In this document: piece by piece, positions 31,819 to 41,653 of the stretch | Layout of the letters: each line of letters opens with the position of its first letter | How positions within the stretch are numbered: the first letter of the stretch is position 1 | Source: an uncultured bacterium | GTDB lineage: Bacteria; Calescibacteriota; Calescibacteriia; Calescibacteriales; Calescibacteriaceae | DNA: 64,000 bases | Assembly (NCBI GenBank): GCA_938036315.1 | Contig: CALHPK010000006.1 | Coordinates: 124,001-188,000 of the forward strand | Reading direction: 5' to 3' | Notes under the pieces: model-generated | Told to the model about the DNA's origin: nothing | Databases searched by the model: none | The model's input: only the letters and a program-made list of their open reading frames with translations | Position numbers and translations under genes: made by a program

Positions 31819-33081
31819 ATGATAAGGTATGAAGTTTTGGGATTCCTTCACGATGTATTAGCCTTAAATTCTGTTCCATTTATTCCACTATATTTTATTC
31901 TGCTAGCATCAAAAGGGGACATTGTAAGCAGAATAAAGCGGGGGGTTCTTCCAAGATTCAATAACAATAAGATTTTTTCAGATGTGGTGATCCATTCATC
32001 ATCAATAGGTGAAACCAAAAATGCTGTTCTTTTTTCTCAGATGTTACGGCGGGAATTTCCGTATGCTGTGGTTTCTCATTCAGTTTTTACAAGAACTGCT
32101 GAAGAGCTCTTTGGACCCAAAGTAGGTGCTAAGGCTATTCCACTCCCCTTTTTCATATTTATGAGAAAGTTTCTTAGTCCGTGTTTGAAGCTTCTTATCA
32201 TATTTGAGAAAGATTTGTGGCCTGGGTATGTCATCGCGGCTAAAAGTCTTGGAGCCGGAGTTATTATCGTAAGTGGGAAAATATCATCAACAACTCAGAA
32301 GATCTGGAGTTATTTCCCTATTATAACATCTATGGTAGATTGTGTATTTTCTGCAGATCCCCCTGAAAAATTCAGAGGGGCTGGATTCCCATATGTGGTT
32401 CCGTCTATAAATCTCAAAAATATTATCTTTCTGAAAGCACAGGCGGGGGAGAAATTTGATTATAGTAAAGAAGAAGAAAAGAAAATAGTGGTAGCGGGTA
32501 TATCTTTAAGGGGGAATACTGAGATAGAATTTCTTTTGAAATTTTCCTATGAAGTTCAGCAGAGGTATGGATATAAAATTTCTGTTTTTCTTGCTCCAAG
32601 GCATAATTTTTCAGAAGCGGAAAATTTTCTGCGCAAAAGAGCTGTCAATTTTATCAAATTTTCTGAATTTGTTAGTGGATCTGGAGAGGGGATCAGTAAA
32701 GAAAAGCTGTTTAGTTTTTCTATGCCTCATTTTATCTTGGTGGATGGATATGGTGAGGTTGAGAAGTTTTTGCCAATATGTGATTTTGCATTTGTGGGAG
32801 GAACGATCTCAAATTTCGGTGGACACAATGCTCTTGAGCCAATTGCATTTGGTGTCCCAACAGTGGTTGGACCGCACATCTGGAATATAGAAAATCAGGA
32901 TGAACTTATAAAAGAGCATGTTATAAATATTGTAAGAGCACCTTCTGAATTTGCTAAACTTGTAAAGTTGAGAAAAAAACTGAAATCATATGTATTAGAA
33001 TTCTCGAAAAAAAAGAAAGAAATTATATATGTAGAGATCAAGAAGATATTCGATTATGTTGGCAAGTACTTAATTAAATAG
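31819..33081 (+). CDS. waaA: 3-deoxy-D-manno-octulosonate (KDO) transferase
   Basis: The roughly 420-residue GT30 protein has a hydrophobic N-terminal anchor, HSSSIGE (the HxxSxGE motif with the catalytic Glu), FEKDLWPG (usually ETDLWPN), LAPRHNFSEAE (PRH motif), and FVGGTISNFGGHNALEPIAFGVPTVVGPH. It transfers KDO to lipid IVA at the inner membrane. This is direct evidence for a KDO-containing outer membrane. The GTG at 31816 is immediately before the ATG; I used the ATG. The following GT9 gene suggests a lipopolysaccharide core pair. The protein is divergent but motif-complete. Confidence 0.88.
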   Translation: MIRYEVLGFLHDVLALNSVPFIPLYFILLASKGDIVSRIKRGVLPRFNNNKIFSDVVIHSSSIGETKNAVLFSQMLRREFPYAVVSHSVFTRTAEELFGPKVGAKAIPLPFFIFMRKFLSPCLKLLIIFEKDLWPGYVIAAKSLGAGVIIVSGKISSTTQKIWSYFPIITSMVDCVFSADPPEKFRGAGFPYVVPSINLKNIIFLKAQAGEKFDYSKEEEKKIVVAGISLRGNTEIEFLLKFSYEVQQRYGYKISVFLAPRHNFSEAENFLRKRAVNFIKFSEFVSGSGEGISKEKLFSFSMPHFILVDGYGEVEKFLPICDFAFVGGTISNFGGHNALEPIAFGVPTVVGPHIWNIENQDELIKEHVINIVRAPSEFAKLVKLRKKLKSYVLEFSKKKKEIIYVEIKKIFDYVGKYLIK

Positions 33082-33214
33082 TAATATTTAGGGAATCACC
33101 TGTAATAAACAGGAAATTTTAAAAGATTTATTAGATTGCAAAATGCAACAATACCAGAAATTCCGATTTGTATATACAGCATAACTATAGTGATTTGAAT
33201 ATGGGTGCGCAATA

Positions 33215-34312
33215 ATGCATCCTATATCACAAAAATTCGTCAAGAAAGTAGATTTAGTCATTGGTAAGCTAATCATAAGGCTGATGTCAAGAATTTTTCG
33301 CAAAAGGATATCTATTGGTAATGTAAATTCTATCTCATCAGATTCTCCAAGAATTCTTATCATAAGACCGGGTGGACTTGGAGATGCTATACTCTTGACT
33401 CCTGCGGTAAGGATGTTGATTGAAAAAATTCCATCAGCAAAAATTCACTATCTTGGTGAAAAAAGAAATATAGAAGGAGCTAAGCTTTGTTATGGTGATA
33501 TTGTTGAAGAGTTTTTCTTGTATGACAGCATCAGATTTATTCCCTTTTTGATTTTCAATATCAAAAAATATGATGTAGTTATCGACACTGAACAATCTTT
33601 CCTGCTTCCAGCTGTTGTGGCGAGAATAGTTGGGAGGGTAGTTTTCGGCTTTGATACGACGGAGAAAAAGAAAATCTTAGATGAATCTTGTGATTATAGA
33701 TTTTTTTCTTATGAGGCTTTTGAATTTTTTAGATTATTTAGTAAGGTTGTTGAATTCATTTTGGATAAAAAAGAGAAAGTAGGTGAGCAAGGGAAGATAA
33801 ATAAAGAGAGTGTAATTATTAAAAGAGAGGATGTGAGTTGGGATGACATAAGGAATTATTTGAGGATTTCTTGCGATTTTAGGGATAAGCATTTCAAGTT
33901 ATCTAAAATTCTCGTTGCTCCATTTACAACCAAGAGAGAAAAGATGTATCCTGAAATTCAGGGGCTTGTTGATATATTGAAGAGTAGATTTGGGGAGGTT
34001 GTGGAAGTTATTGGTGATAGGAAGCTTAGTATGGAGGAGGTTGCCTATAAAGTTATGAATTCAGAGATTTTTATAAGCGTTGATACTGGGATTATGCATT
34101 TTAGAATTTTTTCAGGCAGACCGTACGTTGTGATATTTGGTCCAACAAATCATCTCAAGTGGGCTTCGGCATTTGCTACAGTTGTAAGAATGAATTTATG
34201 GTGTTCCCCTTGCTCCAAATTTGCTGAGGTTCCGCCTTGTCCAAGAGGGCAAATTTGTATGAAAATTCCGGTAGATCAGATACTTGCTCAGGTTGAAAGG
34301 CTTATGAATTGA
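33215..34312 (+). CDS. family 9 glycosyltransferase (lipopolysaccharide heptosyltransferase-like)
   Basis: The 365-residue protein has the GT9 N-terminal motif ILIIRPGGLGDAILLTPAVRML (near residues 48-69 as two blocks, RPGGLGD and LLTPAVR) and the C-terminal donor-binding motif ISVDTGIMHF...VVIFGPT. GT9 enzymes transfer ADP-heptose or related sugars to the lipopolysaccharide core at the cytoplasmic face. It follows waaA by about 130 bp on the same strand. A C-terminal cysteine cluster (WCSPCSKFAEVPPCPRGQIC) is typical of the family. Donor sugar is uncertain. Confidence 0.87.
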   Translation: MHPISQKFVKKVDLVIGKLIIRLMSRIFRKRISIGNVNSISSDSPRILIIRPGGLGDAILLTPAVRMLIEKIPSAKIHYLGEKRNIEGAKLCYGDIVEEFFLYDSIRFIPFLIFNIKKYDVVIDTEQSFLLPAVVARIVGRVVFGFDTTEKKKILDESCDYRFFSYEAFEFFRLFSKVVEFILDKKEKVGEQGKINKESVIIKREDVSWDDIRNYLRISCDFRDKHFKLSKILVAPFTTKREKMYPEIQGLVDILKSRFGEVVEVIGDRKLSMEEVAYKVMNSEIFISVDTGIMHFRIFSGRPYVVIFGPTNHLKWASAFATVVRMNLWCSPCSKFAEVPPCPRGQICMKIPVDQILAQVERLMN

Positions 34313-34313
34313 A

Positions 34314-35663
34314 TTATCTTTTCGCTTTTATAGTGGGTGGTAGGATTGCTTGCTTTATTCCGAATAGAGCTTTTTTTAGCTTTCTGATGGCTTGTCTTTC
34401 TAGCTGTCTTACTCTCTCTCTTGTTATGTTCAAAATTTCACTGATCTCATCGAGGGTAGCTTCTCTGCTGTAGATTAATCCACATCTTAACTCCAAGATC
34501 TTTATTTCTCTGGGAGATAAAACTTTTTTCATAATATGTCTTATATTTTTGATTTTATTTAATTTTTCGATGCTATCCAGGACCTCATCATTTGAAAGAG
34601 AATCGGGATCTGAGATAAGATCATCTAGTTTATATCTGTCTTCATCTTGGTTTAAGTAACATGATTCAAGGACTAAGGGTTCTTTACTGATTTTCATAAC
34701 AAATTCAATTTTCTCGCGAGAGATTTTCAGGATACGGGATAATTCTGAAATATGCGGTTCTCTTCCGTTTGTCTGAAAGAAATTCCTTGTCGCTTTTGTC
34801 ACTTTATTTATGATTTCGACTATATGTCCTGGTACTCTGAATGGATGAAATCCATCATTCATTGCTTTCATTATTATCTGTTGCATCCAGGGTACAGCGT
34901 AGGTTGAGAATTTTGTTCCGCGTCTCCAATCGAACTTCTCTATAGCTTTAGCGATAGCCATATTTCCTTCCTGAATAAAATCCATAAGTTCTGTGTTCTG
35001 CATATTGTACTTGCGCGCCACGGTTACAGCTAATCTGAGATTTGATGAGAAGATAGTATTTGTTTCTTTTGTGAGTTTTTTTGATAGATCGCTTACTCTT
35101 CTGAGCACTTCTTCTGCCTTTATGATTTCTTTATTTTTCATAGGGGATAGCGGGTCACGCCTTAGTTCATTATGATACCATTCATGTATGTGCCTTTTTA
35201 CATGATGAATAAGTTCGAGAGTAACTCCGATCTGATTTTTCAGAACTGCTATCTCTGAAAATTTTTTCTCTGCCTTTTTGTACTGTCCCATCTTCTCGAG
35301 GATTTTTGCAATTTTGTAAAGATTGATCATCTTTGTAAGAGCAAGCTTTATCTTGCGTGCCAGTTCTATTCTCACCTTTTTATATGTCTTTTTTTCAAGA
35401 TTTGCGTAGTGTGCTTTTGTGATATCGAAAAATTCTGTAGGGATTTCTGCTGTTTCTATCATCTCATCGAGTATTCTATCGACTTCACTCCAAGCCTCTG
35501 TCAGGCTCATAAGTTCGCACAAGATGGACACGATATATTTCTCGTTTCTTTGGAATACTTCTCTTTCGTCTTTTGGAGATAGGAGTTTTGACTTCCTAAG
35601 TTCATAAAAGTATGAAGAGAAGTAATCTTTTCCCCCATTTAATGGAACAGGTTTTTTTGCCAT
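34314..35663 (-). CDS. rpoD: sigma-70 family RNA polymerase sigma factor (RpoD-like, divergent)
   Basis: The 449-residue protein has region 1.2 (YFSSYFYELRKSKLLSPKDE), a non-conserved helical insert of about 120 residues, region 2 (SNLRLAVTVARKY, LMDFIQEGNMAIAKAIEKFDWRRGTKFSTYAVPWMQQ), region 3 (FRVPGHIVEIINK) and region 4.2 (LDEISEILNITRERVRQLERQAIRKLKK). Region 1.1 is absent. The position just downstream of dnaG is the classical place for the primary sigma, so I infer a housekeeping role. The tryptophan pair of region 2.3 (WW in FSTYATWWIRQ) is Pro-Trp here, which is unusual. AGGAGGG precedes the start. Confidence 0.88.
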   Translation of the reverse strand: MAKKPVPLNGGKDYFSSYFYELRKSKLLSPKDEREVFQRNEKYIVSILCELMSLTEAWSEVDRILDEMIETAEIPTEFFDITKAHYANLEKKTYKKVRIELARKIKLALTKMINLYKIAKILEKMGQYKKAEKKFSEIAVLKNQIGVTLELIHHVKRHIHEWYHNELRRDPLSPMKNKEIIKAEEVLRRVSDLSKKLTKETNTIFSSNLRLAVTVARKYNMQNTELMDFIQEGNMAIAKAIEKFDWRRGTKFSTYAVPWMQQIIMKAMNDGFHPFRVPGHIVEIINKVTKATRNFFQTNGREPHISELSRILKISREKIEFVMKISKEPLVLESCYLNQDEDRYKLDDLISDPDSLSNDEVLDSIEKLNKIKNIRHIMKKVLSPREIKILELRCGLIYSREATLDEISEILNITRERVRQLERQAIRKLKKALFGIKQAILPPTIKAKR

Positions 35664-35685
35664 ACCTTTTCCCTCCTTTTATTGT

Positions 35686-37422
35686 TTAAAATTTCTTTTT
35701 AGGTTTACCTCTGCGATACCCTTCAAGATAGGAAAGTTTTTTTAGCATGTTAAGATAGGCTTGTTTTTTGATTGGATCTTTAACTGCCTGTCGGGCGAGC
35801 TCGGGTAGTTCTCTTCTTATTTTCTCTATTGCGAGCCTTTGCAGGGTGCTTTCTACAAGATTTTCCCAACCGATTTCAGGATACTCTCTGTGTTCAATAA
35901 GTATTTCCATAAGAAGTTTTCTTGAGTTCTCATCTGCTAAGCTAATTGCGAATTCAAGATTCCCATCAGCTTCAAGTATCACAGAAAGAGCCTGTTTTAC
36001 CTCTTCTGAAGATATGTATTGAATGTATTCTCTGACAAATCTGATGGATTCTGGGATGAAAGTAGCAAATCTTAGTATTTCTAGTTCATACTCTGGAATA
36101 TCCTTGCGTATGAAGTTCTGCGGGTGATTGATGGGAACAAAAGGTTTTGCAAGTTTTTTGATGTCTGATCTTAGTGCTGATGATTGGATATTAAGTTTGG
36201 ATGCTATCTCGCGGATGTATATTTCCGCCTGAGTTTCTGAGTCACTGTATATAATACTTAGAAGTGACTGGACTTTAGCCAAGGCTTGTGATAGTAGTAT
36301 TTTATCATTTTTTTTGAGTGGATCTTCAAGGAGGTATTCGGCATAGTATATTATTCCATCTTTGATTTGCAATTCCTCGACTTTTCCTCCTTTGGCAAAG
36401 AATGTATCTGGGTCTTCGCCGGGGGGCAGGATACATATTTTGGGGATTATCCCGGCTTTTACGAGTGTCTCAATATTTTTCAGTATTGCTCTTCTTCCGG
36501 CATCGTCGTTATCAAACATCAAGATTACATCTGACGCTATTTTTCGCAAGAATTCTATGTGTGCGGATGTGATTGAGGTTCCAAGACAGCTTACGGCATA
36601 CTTTATCCCGTGCTGGTGAAGAGCTATGACGTCGATATATCCTTCTGTGATTATACATTTTCCGTAGAGTCTTATTTCATCGAGTGCCTGTGTGATTCCG
36701 AAGAAGCTTTCTCTTTTTCTGAAGACAGGACTTTCTGATGAATTGATGTATTTGGGGGATATCAGATCATCGAGGACTCTTCCTCCGAAGGCTATTACTT
36801 CTCCTTTTGAGTTTGTTATGGGGAATAAGATTCTGTTTCTGAAGATGAGTTGTAAAGTTCCTTCTATTTCTTTTATGCTTCCGGTTTTTATGAGGGTTTC
36901 TTTATCGAATCCTTCCTTTAGAAGGAGGTTGGGGATAGTGTATGGATCTTGTGGTGCGAATCCTATGGCGAAAGTTCCCCACATTTTTTCATCTATGCCT
37001 CTTGTTTGTAGATAGTCACGGGCGGGTTTGCCGATTTTTGATGTGAGGAATTTTCTAAAGTTAAAGAGAAGGTGGGCATTTGCTTTTATGATGGCTCTTT
37101 TTTCTGTCCAATATTCTCTGTTTATTTCTATAGTTATATCTGGGTAATATCTTTCTGCCAGGGAGGTTACTGCTTCTTGGAAGGATATGTTTTTTATTTT
37201 TGATACGAAGGTGATCACATTTCCGAATGCTCCACAGCCGAAGCAATTGAAAACTTTTTTGTCATCTCTTATTCTCAGAGAAGGTTTTGTATCGGGGTGG
37301 AATGGGCAGATAGCGTACCAGTCTTTTCCTATTTTCTTGATTGGGATATATGATGAGATAACTTCGACGATGTCTATTCTTTCCAGGAGTTCTTTTATTA
37401 ATTCTTTTTTATAATTTTCCAT
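35686..37422 (-). CDS. dnaG: DNA primase
   Basis: The protein is about 578 residues. The N-terminal zinc-binding domain has CPFHPDTKPSLRI and VFNCFGCGAFGN (CxxH...CxxC, near residues 38-65). The TOPRIM catalytic core includes IITEGYIDVIALHQHG and DVILMFDNDDAGRRA with the metal-binding acidic residues, and a helical C-terminal domain for DnaB contact follows. DnaG makes RNA primers for replication. ATG 37422 is preferred over the TTG 12 bases upstream. The sigma factor gene is 22 bp downstream, and the two form the dnaG-rpoD part of the macromolecular synthesis operon; rpsU is not seen. Confidence 0.97.
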   Translation of the reverse strand: MENYKKELIKELLERIDIVEVISSYIPIKKIGKDWYAICPFHPDTKPSLRIRDDKKVFNCFGCGAFGNVITFVSKIKNISFQEAVTSLAERYYPDITIEINREYWTEKRAIIKANAHLLFNFRKFLTSKIGKPARDYLQTRGIDEKMWGTFAIGFAPQDPYTIPNLLLKEGFDKETLIKTGSIKEIEGTLQLIFRNRILFPITNSKGEVIAFGGRVLDDLISPKYINSSESPVFRKRESFFGITQALDEIRLYGKCIITEGYIDVIALHQHGIKYAVSCLGTSITSAHIEFLRKIASDVILMFDNDDAGRRAILKNIETLVKAGIIPKICILPPGEDPDTFFAKGGKVEELQIKDGIIYYAEYLLEDPLKKNDKILLSQALAKVQSLLSIIYSDSETQAEIYIREIASKLNIQSSALRSDIKKLAKPFVPINHPQNFIRKDIPEYELEILRFATFIPESIRFVREYIQYISSEEVKQALSVILEADGNLEFAISLADENSRKLLMEILIEHREYPEIGWENLVESTLQRLAIEKIRRELPELARQAVKDPIKKQAYLNMLKKLSYLEGYRRGKPKKKF

Positions 37423-37550
37423 TTCTGTTTTCAATCAGTTTGCATTTTTATTTTATCTATTACCATCTTCATTAATCCTTATACTTTTTTATTTGTTTCG
37501 GGAGTTTTATTTTTGCTATTTTCATCTTCTTTTTAGAAATTTTTTTTAAA

Positions 37551-37566
37551 TTCAACATATGTTGAA
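37551..37566. promoter_or_regulatory. perfect 16-bp palindrome, candidate operator
   Basis: TTCAACATATGTTGAA is identical to its reverse complement. It lies in the roughly 230-bp spacer upstream of dnaG and downstream of the mgtC stop, about 130 bp before the dnaG start. A long T-run and a poly-pyrimidine tract surround it. A dimeric repressor site is a reasonable guess; no regulator is identified. Confidence 0.4.
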
Positions 37567-37650
37567 AAGAAGCAGAGTTAAAATTAACAATTTGTGAATA
37601 AAATTTCGATTTTCTGTTATTTCAGATTCCCCTTGAAGTACAAGTCCTTT

Positions 37651-38325
37651 TTATCCATAATTTAGGATCTTATCTGCCGACCTTAAAAATGGTATATAAG
37701 TATGAACTCTGCAATACTCGGCAGCAAATACAATTGCCTGACCTTCCTTGAGGACAACAAATTTGTGCGCAGTCCTGCAATTTGATCGAAAATTTCTCAC
37801 AAAATCTTCAACTTCCCTGTCACTTTCGATAGGAAGTCTCAATGAAATCTTCTCAGTAACGCATCTACTCTTTAAAAACTTTACCTCTACAAATTCAAGC
37901 CCTCTCAAAAAAACAAAACCCCCTATAGATATGATAACCGATGAGATATAGTAGCCTGCTCCGATTAAAATCCCCATAGAACCACAGAACCAAATTACTG
38001 AAGCTGTTGTTAGCCCTTCCACAGCATCCCCCCTCCTGACAATGGTTCCTGCTCCAAGAAAACCAATTCCAGTTGCTATGTTTGCAGCTATTCTTAAAGG
38101 ATCACCCCCATATATCCTTGCTAGTTCAAATGAAGCAAATGAAAATACAGCAGATCCTACCGTTACAAAAACTAATGTTTTGAGCCCAGCCGGTCTTTTT
38201 GCTCTTTCACGCTCATAACCTAGTATTGCCCCGGAAATATTTGCAAAAACTATAGCAAGTACAAGTTTTATGACAAATTCTAAGGATATATTATTCTCAA
38301 GCAGTGTCTTGAAAAAATCTCCCAT
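37651..38325 (-). CDS. MgtC/SapB family membrane protein
   Basis: The 224-residue protein has an N-terminal MgtC domain of about four transmembrane helices (SGAILGYERERAKRPAGLKTLVFVTVGSA near residues 28-56 in blocks, then GIGFLGAGTIVRRG and GLTTASVIWFCGSMGI) and a soluble C-terminal tail of about 80 residues. MgtC proteins help survival in low Mg2+ and modulate F-type ATPase in pathogens; in free-living bacteria the role is less clear. The gene lies 10 bp after pepA on the same strand. Confidence 0.9.
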   Translation of the reverse strand: MGDFFKTLLENNISLEFVIKLVLAIVFANISGAILGYERERAKRPAGLKTLVFVTVGSAVFSFASFELARIYGGDPLRIAANIATGIGFLGAGTIVRRGDAVEGLTTASVIWFCGSMGILIGAGYYISSVIISIGGFVFLRGLEFVEVKFLKSRCVTEKISLRLPIESDREVEDFVRNFRSNCRTAHKFVVLKEGQAIVFAAEYCRVHTYIPFLRSADKILNYG

Positions 38326-38335
38326 AAATTACAAT

Positions 38336-39838
38336 TTATTGATTTTGTATCTGAATTTTCTTTACAAGTTCAACAGCTGTCCTGACACCAAAGCCTGTTG
38401 CTCCTTCAACAGTGTAACATCCTATCTTCTTTTTGACAAACGCCGGACCTGCTATGTCTATGTGGCACCAGTCTATACCTTTTTCGACAAATTCAGATAA
38501 GAACATCCCAGCAGTTATTGCTCCACCGTAAGAATCTCCTGCGTTCTTTAGATCTGCAACTGGACTCTTTATCTTTTCTTCCATATCTTTGTCGAATGGT
38601 AGTATCCACATTTTGTCACCAACTTCTAACCCTGTTTCAAATATGAGTCTTTTGAACTCGTCTGAGTTCCCCATTATTCCTGCTGTAAATTCCCCTAGTG
38701 CCACCATGCAGGCTCCTGTTAGTGTAGCCATATCTAAAATTTTACTTACTCCGAGTTTGTTCGCAAAGGAGATTGCATCTGCAAGTGTTAATCTGCCTTC
38801 TGCATCAGTGTTTACAACCTCTACTGTTTTCCCATTCATCATTTTTATTATGTCGTCAACTCTTTGAGCTGTTCCCGATGGCATATTCTCACAGGTGGCG
38901 TAAATTCCGTGTACCTGGATATTCGGTTTTATCTGAGCGATAGCTTTCATAGCTGCTAAGATAGCACAAGCCCCAGATTTGTCAGCCTTCATATGTTGCA
39001 TATTTTGATTGGTTTTGATAGAGAGACCTCCTGAATCGAATGTTATCGCTTTACCAATTAGAGCTATCTTTATACTGCTTTTTATCTCTTCAGGTTTGTA
39101 CCAGATATGGACAAACTTTGGCGGGACTGCGCTTCCTTGTCCAACCGCTAAAACTCCATGCATCCCCATTTTTTTCATCTCCTCGACTCCGAAGATTTCG
39201 CAGAAGAGTCCATACTCTTGAGCAATAGCTGAGCCTATTTCTGCTAAAGTTGAAGGGTTTATAACATTTCCGGGTTCATTTATTATATCTCTTGCGAAGT
39301 TTTGAGCTTCACAGACGATTCTCACGAATTCGGCGATCTTTTCAGAATTTTTATCCGACACTAAAAATAACTTTTTCACCTCCTTTTCTCTCTCGTGCTC
39401 GTGTTTTGAATATTTTTTGAATCTATATAGCCCTATGAAAGCGCCTTCCAAAGCTTCTCTTACTTTTTCTTCAAATCCACACAGGGTAACACTTTCTGCT
39501 CCAAGTTTCCTTGCTTCGGTACACCCTAGCGCTGAAGCTCTCCTTATGTTTTCTCTGCTCCAAAATATATCGCTTTCTTTTCTGTCTCCAAGTCCGACCA
39601 GAACGATAATTGGTTTATTGAGGATATACAGAAATTTTCCGGAATCCCCATCGAAATTTGCTTTTTCACATATATAAAAGATATCTTTTATTTTCTCACT
39701 AATTTTATTTATATCCTTTGACTGCCTAAGTTCATTTTTATAAACACCTATAACCACTGTATCGGTATCCTCAGGTGGAGCCGGTACTATTTTAGTTTCT
39801 GGTAGTGTGAAATACGACTTTGTAATTATCGACGACAT
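38336..39838 (-). CDS. pepA: leucyl aminopeptidase (M17)
   Basis: The 500-residue protein has the M17 signature NTDAEGRL, the metal/catalytic segment GKAITFDSGGLSIK, KADKSGACAILA, and VALGEFTAGIMGN. These enzymes are cytosolic hexamers with two metals that remove N-terminal residues from peptides; some also bind DNA. The N-terminal non-catalytic domain (about 1-160) is present. Length is normal. Confidence 0.96.
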   Translation of the reverse strand: MSSIITKSYFTLPETKIVPAPPEDTDTVVIGVYKNELRQSKDINKISEKIKDIFYICEKANFDGDSGKFLYILNKPIIVLVGLGDRKESDIFWSRENIRRASALGCTEARKLGAESVTLCGFEEKVREALEGAFIGLYRFKKYSKHEHEREKEVKKLFLVSDKNSEKIAEFVRIVCEAQNFARDIINEPGNVINPSTLAEIGSAIAQEYGLFCEIFGVEEMKKMGMHGVLAVGQGSAVPPKFVHIWYKPEEIKSSIKIALIGKAITFDSGGLSIKTNQNMQHMKADKSGACAILAAMKAIAQIKPNIQVHGIYATCENMPSGTAQRVDDIIKMMNGKTVEVVNTDAEGRLTLADAISFANKLGVSKILDMATLTGACMVALGEFTAGIMGNSDEFKRLIFETGLEVGDKMWILPFDKDMEEKIKSPVADLKNAGDSYGGAITAGMFLSEFVEKGIDWCHIDIAGPAFVKKKIGCYTVEGATGFGVRTAVELVKKIQIQNQ

Positions 39839-39910
39839 ATCACAAAAAAGTAAGCATGATGCAAAGATGCTATTGTAAAATCGGTAAAATAAATGAAAAC
39901 TCAGAAAGAC

Positions 39911-41647
39911 TCAAAATTTCAGGATACAGTTTATATCCTTTGTGATGGGCATTCTTCTGTCTTTCCCGAAGGCTCTGGAGCTTATTTTTATTCCCGGTGG
40001 TGCTTGCCTTCTTTTGTATTCTGCTTTTTCAACTAATTCTATGACTTTTTTTATTGTTTCTTTTTCAATGCCAGTTATTTTGTGGATTATTTCAGGGGAC
40101 ACATCTGTTTCAACATAGAGTTTGAGGATAGTATCTAAGATTTTGTATGGGGGTAGGGTGTCTTCGTCTTTTTGTCCCGGCCGGAGTTCTGCAGATGGTG
40201 GTTTCTCAAAAACTCGCCTCGGTATTATTTCTTTCCCCTTTATTTTATTGTAGTATTCTGCCAGTTTGTAGACATCTGTTTTGTATACATCTTTTATGAC
40301 AGAAAGCCCTCCGGCCATATCTCCATACAAAGTTGCATATCCTGTGCTCAGCTCACTTTTGTTCCCACATGTCAGAACGATGTACCCAAATTTATTGGAT
40401 ATTGTCATTCCTATGACACCTCTTATTCTGGCCTGTAGATTCTCTTCAGCGACTGAAAATGGAGTTCCAGAAAAAAGTTCGGCGAGTTCATTCATGAATG
40501 AGTTATAGATGTTAGTAATTGGAATCTTATAGAATTTTATCCCGAGATTTCTTGATAAAATCTCTGCGTCCTCGACCGAATGTTGTGACGAGAATTGAGA
40601 TGGCATACTGATGCCTATTACGTTTTCCGGACCTATCGCCTCGGAAGCTATGCAGGCTGTCAGCGAGGAGTCAATACCTCCAGATAGAGCAATTAAAGCT
40701 TTTGAGAATCCGTTTTTGCTTATGTAATCTCTGACACCAAGAACGAGTGCTTGAAATACTTCTTCCTCCCAAGGCGGAAAATCATATGGGGGGCTTTCGT
40801 CCAAACTGATTCCTTTTTCATCGGTCAACTTTATCTCGAGCGGAATTATTCTACAGCTAGATAGAGAAGTTTCAAATCTTCTTCGAGGATCATGAGCTAT
40901 CTTTGAGAAAACCTCCGCAGGTAGTATGTCCTTTATGAGTAAGGCTTCTTTGAAAAGGGGAGCTCTTGCCTTCACCTCTCCTGATGGAGATATTACTGAT
41001 GACGATCCGTCAAAAACCAGCTCGTCCTGACCACCAACAAGGTTGCAAAACAGAATAAAGACAGAGTAGTCTGAAGCTCTTGTTCTTATCATATCCTCTC
41101 TCATTTTGGGTTTTGATATATGATATGGAGAGGCTGATATATTGACAATTATATGCGCTTCTCCAGAAGTTACCATAGATAAGATGGGCTCTGTCGGATG
41201 CCATATATCCTCACATATTGAGACTCCAATTCTTATGCCGTCTTCTGTCAGGAGAACAATTTTTTCGCTTCCGGGTTTGAAATATCTTAGCTCATCGAAA
41301 ACACCATAGTTCGGCAAATGAATTTTCTTATATTTGTAAATTTTACCATTGCATATTATTGCCGCGCAGTTGTAAAGGTCTGTTTCTTTGTCAACATAGC
41401 CGATGATGATTATTGAATCATTCGATAGTTCCTTTATTTCTTCTAATGCTTCTTTCTGAGCCTCAATGAATTTCGGGTTGAAAACGAGGTCTTCCGGGGG
41501 GTATCCGGGTATAGCTAGTTCTGGAAAACATATAAGTTTGGCACCGCTATCTTTAGCACGAAGAATAAACTCTTTTATCTTTTTCAAATTCCCTTCTATG
41601 TCTCCTACTTTGGAATTTATCTGGCATAAAGCTGTTCTGATGTACAT
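39911..41647 (-). CDS. nadE: glutamine-dependent NAD+ synthetase
   Basis: The 578-residue two-domain enzyme has an N-terminal nitrilase-type glutaminase (about 1-260: ICFPELAIPGYPPEDLV with the catalytic Glu, KIHLPNYGVFDE with Lys, GVSICEDIWHP with Cys) and a C-terminal ATP-dependent synthetase with the P-loop LSGGIDSSLTACIA (near residues 322-335) and TCGNKSELSTGYATLYGD. It amidates nicotinate adenine dinucleotide to NAD+. yceD ends 6 bp before the nadE start on the same strand. Confidence 0.97.
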   Translation of the reverse strand: MYIRTALCQINSKVGDIEGNLKKIKEFILRAKDSGAKLICFPELAIPGYPPEDLVFNPKFIEAQKEALEEIKELSNDSIIIIGYVDKETDLYNCAAIICNGKIYKYKKIHLPNYGVFDELRYFKPGSEKIVLLTEDGIRIGVSICEDIWHPTEPILSMVTSGEAHIIVNISASPYHISKPKMREDMIRTRASDYSVFILFCNLVGGQDELVFDGSSSVISPSGEVKARAPLFKEALLIKDILPAEVFSKIAHDPRRRFETSLSSCRIIPLEIKLTDEKGISLDESPPYDFPPWEEEVFQALVLGVRDYISKNGFSKALIALSGGIDSSLTACIASEAIGPENVIGISMPSQFSSQHSVEDAEILSRNLGIKFYKIPITNIYNSFMNELAELFSGTPFSVAEENLQARIRGVIGMTISNKFGYIVLTCGNKSELSTGYATLYGDMAGGLSVIKDVYKTDVYKLAEYYNKIKGKEIIPRRVFEKPPSAELRPGQKDEDTLPPYKILDTILKLYVETDVSPEIIHKITGIEKETIKKVIELVEKAEYKRRQAPPGIKISSRAFGKDRRMPITKDINCILKF

Positions 41648-41653
41648 ATTAAC

